Below, piece after piece: positions 59,110 to 64,000 of a stretch of 64,000 nucleotides of DNA. Within the stretch, counting starts at the first letter, position 1. Every line of letters begins with the position of its first letter. The stretch lies in contig JAJBWA010000059.1 in assembly GCA_031935845.1 (NCBI GenBank), forward strand, positions 1 to 64,000. The letters are read 5' to 3'. The DNA comes from UBA9732 sp031935845. Lineage in GTDB: Bacteria > Spirochaetota > Spirochaetia > Sphaerochaetales > Sphaerochaetaceae. Under the pieces are notes generated by a model. It was not told where the DNA came from and ran no database searches. It saw only the letters and a program-made list of their open reading frames with translations. The translations under genes were made by a program, and so were the position numbers.

Positions 59110-59190
59110 GTTCACGTCGTTCTCGTCGTTGCTATTGGAGGCATTGGAGTCATTGGAGACATTTGAGTCATTTGAGCCAAACGTTGAGAA
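59110..59190. repeat. 9-bp tandem repeat array with the CAACGTTTGGCTC unit
   Basis: Read on the minus strand, TTTTCTCAACGTTTGGCTC is followed by AAATGACTC, AAATGTCTC, CAATGACTC, CAATGCCTC and CAATAG, then by AACGACGAG-like 9-mers. The first part matches 33922-33969. It lies between two terminators in the convergent gap after the transporter operon. The minus frame across it would encode Asn/Ser/Asp repeats, but I do not consider it a gene. The rest of the 59081-59330 stretch holds nothing else recognisable. Confidence 0.6.
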
Positions 59191-59330
59191 AACTGGTAGG
59201 GTTTGCTCGATCTGATCGATTTCCTGGAACTCGTCAGGCTGATGGGCATGGTGGATTTCCTCGGTATTCCAAGTGGAAAATGTGTCTGGAAGGTTTTGGA
59301 AGATATGGAAGGCGTTCAAAACCTGCAAGT

Positions 59331-59363
59331 AAAAAAAACCCCGCAGCTTGATTACTGCGGGGT
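59331..59363 (-). terminator. intrinsic terminator of the feo operon
   Basis: ACCCCGCAG (59338-59346) and CTGCGGGGT (59355-59363) form a perfect 9-bp stem, followed on the minus strand by a run of T residues (59331-59338). It lies 20 bases after the last gene of the feo operon. Confidence 0.88.
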
Positions 59364-59382
59364 ACTGCTCATGATGGAGCTG

Positions 59383-59538
59383 TTATTTCCTGTTCTTTGA
59401 GTGGCACTGGCCTGACATCGGGCAGTTGCCGCAGCTGCAGCCGCAGGTGCTCTTTCCTGCCTTCTTGTCCTTTATCATCCGCCAGATGACCAGGCCGACA
59501 ATCACGACAAGGATTATTACTACGACTGCGGTTCCCAT
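59383..59538 (-). CDS. FeoB-associated Cys-rich membrane protein
   Basis: The 51-residue protein has one hydrophobic helix (MGTAVVVIILVVIVGLVIW, residues 1-19), a basic stretch (RMIKDKKAGK) and a cysteine cluster (TCGCSCGNCPMSGQCHSK). This is the pattern of the small FeoB-associated proteins (PF12669) encoded after feoB in Firmicutes and others. It may hand iron to or from FeoB at the membrane; a direct role is not established. GGAGAAC precedes the ATG. It lies three bases after the feoB stop. Confidence 0.82.
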   Translation of the reverse strand: MGTAVVVIILVVIVGLVIWRMIKDKKAGKSTCGCSCGNCPMSGQCHSKNRK

Positions 59539-59540
59539 AT

Positions 59541-61952
59541 TCAGTTCTCCTTGGGCTTCCTGAAGAGCATGTACACTCCGAATGCTACCACAAGAAGGCC
59601 TACGATGAAACCGAAAACATTGCCGTATCCGGCGAACATGCTTCCGATCTGGTAGATGGCCAGAGCCACGATGTATGCGAAGCCGCACTCATAGCCGATT
59701 GCGAACCATGTCCACTTGCGGCTGTTCATCTCGCGCTTGATTGCTCCCATTGCAGCGAAACAGGGTGCGCAGAGAAGGTTGAAGATCAGGAATGAGTATC
59801 CCGCAACCTTCGTGAAGGAAGCTGCAAGGGTGGAGTAGACAGCAGCAAGTCCGTTGGCGCCGTAGACGACACCCATCGTTCCTACAATGTTCTCCTTTGC
59901 AACAAGACCGGTGATGGAAGCTACGGTTGCCTGCCAGTTGCCGAATCCCAGCGGCCTGAAGATGAAGGCCAGTATCGAGCCGACCTTTGCAAGGATGCTC
60001 ATGTCAAGCTCGTCTTCCTCAAGCATCCTGAAGCCTTCTGCCGTGAATCCGAAGTAGGTGAGGAACCAGATCACTATCGTGGAAAGCAGGATGATTGTTC
60101 CGGCCTTCTTGATGAATGACCAGCCTCTCTCCCATGTGAGACGCAGCACGGCGCCGGCTGTAGGAACGTGGTATGCAGGAAGCTCCATGACGAACGGAGC
60201 AGGATCGCCTGCAAACATCTTTGTTTTCTTGAGGATGATTCCGGAGATGATGATTGCGGCCATTCCCACGAAGTAGGCTGAAGTGGAGACAATTGCAGAT
60301 CCTCCGAAGATTGCGCCTGCCACCATGGCGATGAACGGAAGCTTTGCTCCGCACGGGATGAACGTGGTGGTCATGATGGTCATGCGCCTGTCACGCTCGT
60401 TCTCGATTGTCCTTGATGCCATGATGCCTGGGATTCCGCATCCGGTGCCGATCAGGATGGGGATGAATGACTTTCCGGAAAGACCGAACTTGCGGAAGAT
60501 CCTGTCCAGGACGAATGCGATTCTGGCCATGTAGCCGCAGCTCTCAAGCAGGGCCAGCATGAGGAACAGCACCAGCATCTGGGGAACAAATCCAAGGACT
60601 GCGCCGACACCGGCAACGATTCCATTGAGGATCAGACCTTCAAGCCACGGTGCAGTGTTCATCTTCTCAAGCAGGTTTCCGATCAGGACCGGGATACCCG
60701 GAACCCATACGCCGTAATCTGCGGGATCGGGCTCTTCGCCTTCGTACTTTCCGTAGACCTCGATGGCATCCTGAAGCTCGTCATAGGTGTATGTGACTTC
60801 CTCGGGTGCGAGTGTATCTTCATCTACAAGGACATAGTCTGCAGTGGATCCGGCAGGAACTTTCCTGGCCGCTGCAATCACATCGGTGTATTCGGCATCC
60901 TCGTCGATACCCACAAACGCATCAAGTACGTTCGCCGCATCGCCGTATTCTCCGGACGCCTCATCGTAAGCCGACCTTCCTATGCCCAGAAGATACCAGC
61001 CGTCTCCGAACAGACCGTCGTTTGCCCAGTCGGTTGCGGCCGATCCGACGGTCACCATGGCGATGTAGTAGACAAGGAACATGATGGCGCCGAAGATCGG
61101 AAGTCCGAGCCAGCGGTTGGTGACCACTCTGTCGATCTTGTCGGAAGTGGAGAGCTTGCCGTTGTTTTTCTTCCTGTAGCAGCCCTTGATGATCTGTGCT
61201 ATGTATACGTAGCGCTCGTTGGTGATGATGGCTTCGGAGTCATCGTCCAGCTCTTTCTCGGCCGCAACGATGTCCTGTTCCACGTGTGCCAGCTTGTCTT
61301 TGCTTATCTTGAGCTGTTCCAGGACCTTCTTGTCGCGCTCGAAGACCTTGATGGAATACCATCTCTGCATGTCTTCCGGGAGGTTGTGGACAACTGCTTC
61401 CTCAATGTGGGCAAGTGCGTGCTCCACGGGGCCGGAGAAGGTATGCATCGGGACTTTCTTTCCGCCCTTGGCAGCCTCGATTGCAGCCTCGGCGGCCTTG
61501 TCGATTCCCGTTCCCTTCAGGGCCGAGATGTCCACCACCGGGCATCCGAGCTCTTTTGAGAGGGCAGCCAGGTCTATCTTGTCGCCTCTCTTCTTCACGA
61601 TGTCGATCATGTTGATTGCAATCACTACCGGAATTCCCAGCTCAACAAGCTGTGTGGTCAGGTAGAGGTTCCTTTCAAGGTTGGTTCCGTCAACGATGTT
61701 GAGGATTGCATCCGGTCTTTCTCCCACCAGATAGTTCCTGGCCACCACTTCCTCAAGTGTGTAGGGGGAGAGAGAGTAGATGCCCGGAAGGTCCGTGATG
61801 ACTACATCGTTGTGTTTCTTCAGCGTTCCTTCTTTCTTCTCCACCGTGACTCCCGGCCAGTTTCCCACGCACTGGTTCGATCCGGTGAGGGCATTGAACA
61901 ACGTGGTCTTTCCGCTGTTGGGGTTACCTGCAAGAGCAATTCTGATTCCCAT
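59541..61952 (-). CDS. feoB: ferrous iron transport protein B
   Basis: The 803-residue transporter has an N-terminal GTPase domain (G1 AGNPNSGKTTLF, G3 DLPGIYSLSPYTLEE, G4 NMID) and Gate motifs in the membrane domain (FIPILIGTGCGIPGIMASRTIEN, TTTFIPCGAKLPFIAM). An acidic insertion of about 110 residues (around 320-430, AYDEASGEYGD to PDPADYGVWVPGIPV) lies after the first membrane helix. That is a feature I associate with gut Clostridia FeoB. GGAGG is eight bases before the ATG at 61952. Frame-compatible residues upstream are ignored for that reason. Confidence 0.95.
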   Translation of the reverse strand: MGIRIALAGNPNSGKTTLFNALTGSNQCVGNWPGVTVEKKEGTLKKHNDVVITDLPGIYSLSPYTLEEVVARNYLVGERPDAILNIVDGTNLERNLYLTTQLVELGIPVVIAINMIDIVKKRGDKIDLAALSKELGCPVVDISALKGTGIDKAAEAAIEAAKGGKKVPMHTFSGPVEHALAHIEEAVVHNLPEDMQRWYSIKVFERDKKVLEQLKISKDKLAHVEQDIVAAEKELDDDSEAIITNERYVYIAQIIKGCYRKKNNGKLSTSDKIDRVVTNRWLGLPIFGAIMFLVYYIAMVTVGSAATDWANDGLFGDGWYLLGIGRSAYDEASGEYGDAANVLDAFVGIDEDAEYTDVIAAARKVPAGSTADYVLVDEDTLAPEEVTYTYDELQDAIEVYGKYEGEEPDPADYGVWVPGIPVLIGNLLEKMNTAPWLEGLILNGIVAGVGAVLGFVPQMLVLFLMLALLESCGYMARIAFVLDRIFRKFGLSGKSFIPILIGTGCGIPGIMASRTIENERDRRMTIMTTTFIPCGAKLPFIAMVAGAIFGGSAIVSTSAYFVGMAAIIISGIILKKTKMFAGDPAPFVMELPAYHVPTAGAVLRLTWERGWSFIKKAGTIILLSTIVIWFLTYFGFTAEGFRMLEEDELDMSILAKVGSILAFIFRPLGFGNWQATVASITGLVAKENIVGTMGVVYGANGLAAVYSTLAASFTKVAGYSFLIFNLLCAPCFAAMGAIKREMNSRKWTWFAIGYECGFAYIVALAIYQIGSMFAGYGNVFGFIVGLLVVAFGVYMLFRKPKEN

Positions 61953-61968
61953 ACCGTTACCTCCTTCC

Positions 61969-62190
61969 TTACTCGACATCGACCATCGCGGCGTCTGCCT
62001 TTCTGATCGAAAGCTCGTAACCGCGTACGGTTACTTCCACCGGGTCTCCGAGCGGTGCCACCTTGCGGACGTAGATTTCGGTTCCGCGGGTGATGCCCAT
62101 GTCCATGATCCTGCGCTTGACGGCGCCTTCTCCGTTGATCTTCGAAACCTTTACGGTTTCTCCGATCTTCACCTCTTTCAGTGTTCTCAT
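61969..62190 (-). CDS. feoA: FeoA-family protein (copy proximal to feoB)
   Basis: The 73-residue SH3-like protein is typical FeoA: MRTLKEVKIGETVKVSKINGEGAVKRRIMDMGITRGTEIYVRKVAPLGDPVEVTVRGYELSIRKADA. It is thought to interact with FeoB in the cytoplasm and support Fe2+ uptake. The start at 62190 has GGAGATAG upstream. It is 16 bases from feoB and 20 bases from the second feoA. Confidence 0.92.
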   Translation of the reverse strand: MRTLKEVKIGETVKVSKINGEGAVKRRIMDMGITRGTEIYVRKVAPLGDPVEVTVRGYELSIRKADAAMVDVE

Positions 62191-62210
62191 TTTTTCTATC
62201 TCCATTTATT

Positions 62211-62423
62211 TCAGATCATTATCTTCATGGCCATTTCCTGGCTGATGGCCACTCTGGCATCCTTGACGTTGACAATCACGTTGTTGCCGAGCCTGTTCAC
62301 TATCCTCACGTTTCCGCCCACGACAAAGCCGAGGTTTTCCAGGTGTTTCTTGATTTCAGGATTTCCGCCGATCCTGCGGATGATGTTGTCTTCTTCGATT
62401 TCTGCAAAAGTCAGTGGCATCAT
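62211..62423 (-). CDS. FeoA-family protein (first gene of the feo operon)
   Basis: The 70-residue FeoA-like protein reads MMPLTFAEIEEDNIIRRIGGNPEIKKHLENLGFVVGGNVRIVNRLGNNVIVNVKDARVAISQEMAMKIMI. It has the HLENLGFVVGG and DARVAISQEMA motifs shared with FeoA and with the C-terminal domain of DtxR-type regulators. It precedes feoA and feoB, the common FeoA-FeoA-FeoB order of gut bacteria. GGAAGG precedes the start. The two consecutive methionines leave a one-codon uncertainty. Confidence 0.88.
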   Translation of the reverse strand: MMPLTFAEIEEDNIIRRIGGNPEIKKHLENLGFVVGGNVRIVNRLGNNVIVNVKDARVAISQEMAMKIMI

Positions 62424-62453
62424 TGCTGCCTTCCTTCGGCCGGATTTTAATGA

Positions 62454-62534
62454 TTAGATATGTCTAACTCCAGTCAGGTCTCAGTTTAGTTAGAGGCCAC
62501 TAACATGTCAATATCAAAGTTAGACAAATTTAAC
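62454..62534 (-). promoter_or_regulatory. feo promoter with three TTAG-type palindromes
   Basis: On the minus strand, TTGACA (62506-62511) and TAAACT (62483-62488) are 17 bp apart. The inverted repeat GTTAGAGGCCACTAAC (62489-62504) fills the spacer, so a bound repressor would exclude RNA polymerase. Related palindromes flank it: TTAGATATGTCTAA (62454-62467) and GTTAGACAAATTTAAC (62519-62534). The shape suits a DtxR/TroR- or Fur-like metal repressor; which one is not decided. Confidence 0.7.
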
Positions 62535-62595
62535 CGAAACATCATCCTTTCTATTTCGGCAAACTCGTGGTAGAATAATTTTCACGGAGAAAAAA

Positions 62596-64000
62596 ATGAG
62601 TTCAGCAGAAGAAACGAAGAAAGAAACCCGCTCCTACATCAGACGTACAAGCGGCCTCACCACAAAGGATTACATGGGCTATGCCATGGTCGACACCGCC
62701 GGATGCTTCACGTTCGCGCTGGTGACCACATTGCTTCAGAAGTTCTACACGGACGTGTTTCACCTCAGTCCGCTGTTCATAATGATCATGTTCGTCATCG
62801 CCAGGGTCTGGGACGGAATCAACGATCCCATCATGGGGCGTATTGCCGACACCATGAAGCCTGCCAAATCCGGCCGATACCGCCCGTGGATCGCACGTGT
62901 GGCTGTCCCGTTCGCAATTGCGGGAATCCTGATGTTCGTCAAGTTCCCCGGAATCGGTGAAGCCGAGAACTACGGCGCCACATGCCTCTACGCAACAGTC
63001 ACATACATTCTCTACGGCATGGTGTACACCGCTCTCCAGATTCCGTACGGCTCTCTTGCCTCCGTCGTCACCACGGACGACAACGAGCGCAGCAAGCTCT
63101 CCGTCTGGCGTTCCATGGGTGCCGCCCTCGGATCGATTCCGGCACTTGCTCTTGCCAGTTTTGCCTATGCAAAGCGCCTTGACAGCGCAGGCAATCCGGT
63201 TATAGGCGAGAACGGAAAGGTCATCACCGACCTGCAGTACAAGCCTGTCCTGCTGGGCGTCATTGCAATTGCCCTCGTCTCCATGATCATGCTTTTCATC
63301 AGCTTCAGGCTGAACAAGGAGAGGGTCAAGACCAAGCCGCAGCCCAAGCAGAAGGGCGCGGGACTCAAGGCAATGAGGATACTGTTCAGGAACAGGGCCT
63401 TTGTGGCAATCAGCCTTGCATCCATGCTTCTTCTTGCAGGCCAGATGTTCACGCAGAGCTTCTACACATACCTGTTCAACGACTATTTCCACGCCAACTG
63501 GATGAACCTGGCATCCCAGGCATGCACATACTCGCCCATGCTCATCCTGATGTTCGTGCTGCCCAAGATGGCACGAAACATCGGAAAACGTGAGATCTGC
63601 GTCAGCGGCGTCACGCTTGCCGCACTGGCCAATCTGGCTTTGTTCTTCATGAAGGGAATCTCCCCGGACAAGCTCATCTGGCCGTTCCTGGGTCTGTGCT
63701 TCATCAGCGGATGCGGTCTTACCGTGCTGGTCATGCAGCTGTGGGCAATGGTCACCGATGCCATCGACGATGTATCCGTCAAGTCTGGTGTCAGGGATGA
63801 CGGAACCGCCTATTCATACTTCGCGTTCTTCCGCAAACTGGGTCAGGTCATCGCAGCGATCTGTGTCAATGGAGCACTGCTGGGCATGAACTACAAGTAT
63901 GAGAAGGGAGCCGTGCAGACGCTTGAGAACCTCAGGCACATGTACAACCTGGCAACACTGATTCCCGCCGTCATGTTCGGCGTGATGGCATTGATTCTTT
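62596..64000 (+). CDS. GPH-type (glycoside-pentoside-hexuronide:cation) symporter, 3' end beyond window
   Basis: The reading frame runs from the ATG at 62596 to the window edge (468 codons). It has about eleven or twelve hydrophobic helices and the MelB/GPH family pattern: GLTTKDYMGYAMVDTAGCFTFALVTTLLQKFYTDVFHLSPLFIMIMFVIARVWDGINDPIMGRIADTM, with the conserved cation-site aspartates. The large loop and GYAMVD N-terminus fit the family. It should couple uptake of a sugar or glycoside to Na+ or H+. It is divergent from the feo operon across a 172-bp gap. The C-terminus is not visible. Confidence 0.88.
   Translation, partial: MSSAEETKKETRSYIRRTSGLTTKDYMGYAMVDTAGCFTFALVTTLLQKFYTDVFHLSPLFIMIMFVIARVWDGINDPIMGRIADTMKPAKSGRYRPWIARVAVPFAIAGILMFVKFPGIGEAENYGATCLYATVTYILYGMVYTALQIPYGSLASVVTTDDNERSKLSVWRSMGAALGSIPALALASFAYAKRLDSAGNPVIGENGKVITDLQYKPVLLGVIAIALVSMIMLFISFRLNKERVKTKPQPKQKGAGLKAMRILFRNRAFVAISLASMLLLAGQMFTQSFYTYLFNDYFHANWMNLASQACTYSPMLILMFVLPKMARNIGKREICVSGVTLAALANLALFFMKGISPDKLIWPFLGLCFISGCGLTVLVMQLWAMVTDAIDDVSVKSGVRDDGTAYSYFAFFRKLGQVIAAICVNGALLGMNYKYEKGAVQTLENLRHMYNLATLIPAVMFGVMALIL

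Noticed and set aside
59041..59328. 95-codon minus-strand frame with Asn/Ser/Asp repeats
   Set aside because: It spans a terminator and a 9-bp repeat array; the low-complexity peptide follows from the repeat, and no ribosome site was found.
62602..63492. 296-codon minus-strand open frame
   Set aside because: It is antisense to the GPH symporter gene, whose frame carries the family pattern and continues to the window edge.
1..64000. CRISPR array, prophage, tRNA or rRNA genes
   Set aside because: No regularly spaced repeats of CRISPR size, no phage or integrase genes and no tRNA cloverleaf or rRNA segment were seen on reading through the intergenic regions.

Overview
The window looks like chromosomal DNA from a spirochaete, most likely a gut- or rumen-type Sphaerochaeta/Treponema relative. 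The main clues are an archaeal/eukaryotic-type phenylalanyl-tRNA synthetase (short beta chain of 565 aa, alpha chain of 512 aa with an N-terminal winged-helix region), an EF-G of the spirochaete/mitochondrial EFG1 type (AHIDSGKTT), a Clostridia-like Feo iron system and many carbohydrate genes. The base composition is moderately GC-rich. No rRNA, tRNA, CRISPR array, prophage or intact insertion sequence was seen. The lineage assignment is inference from gene types.

Layout. 1-6 kb: an outer-membrane-like protein, a DUF4143 ATPase, a repeat-containing lipoprotein, a flavin reductase, a PIN-toxin remnant and a membrane protein. 6-15 kb: a membrane protein with a LytS-type kinase and a SARP-like response regulator; an exported protein; a sigma-54 promoter feeding a short terminator-ended RNA; then an OmpR-type two-component system followed by a Cthe_2159-like carbohydrate-binding lipoprotein, with the same TTCAATC direct repeat in front of both. 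15-34 kb: a pectin/rhamnogalacturonan-type catabolic locus with a GH78-like rhamnosidase, phosphodiesterase, LacI regulator, PL11-like protein, PHP protein, GH105 hydrolase, LplB/LplC permeases and binding protein, an unknown 780-aa protein, metallophosphatase, GH38 mannosidase and CutC. It has two LacI-type operators in a divergent promoter region. 34-44 kb: housekeeping and stress genes (peroxiredoxin, cardiolipin synthase, free-Met sulfoxide reductase, MgtE, cysteine synthase with an Rrf2 regulator, an EAL protein, an AlaX-type editing protein). 44-52 kb: a tightly overlapped pheS-pheT-E1alpha-E1beta operon, a P-loop protein and EF-G. 52-56 kb: a metal-chelate ABC transporter with a methyltransferase. 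56-59 kb: an unusual amino-acid ABC transporter. 59-64 kb: feoA-feoA-feoB plus a small Cys-rich protein, and a GPH-type symporter cut by the window end.

The most interesting unit is at 56.18-59.03 kb. A promoter (TTGACC-N17-TATGGT) is predicted to start transcription at the 5' edge of a foldable leader of about 125 nt: a 9-bp closing helix, a hairpin and a 10-bp arm around a three-way junction, ending directly before the ribosome binding site. The leader precedes an ABC ATPase carrying an extra RsbW/GHKL-like C-terminal domain, and then a permease whose fused binding domain is in circularly permuted order. The second is at 9.86-10.10 kb: a near-perfect sigma-54 promoter, a predicted RNA of about 73 nt with an anti-Shine-Dalgarno stretch, and a strong terminator, beside one of two perfect copies of a 46-bp element found upstream of two exported-protein genes.

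Functions are inferred from recognisable motifs and family resemblance read by eye. No database search or folding program was run.
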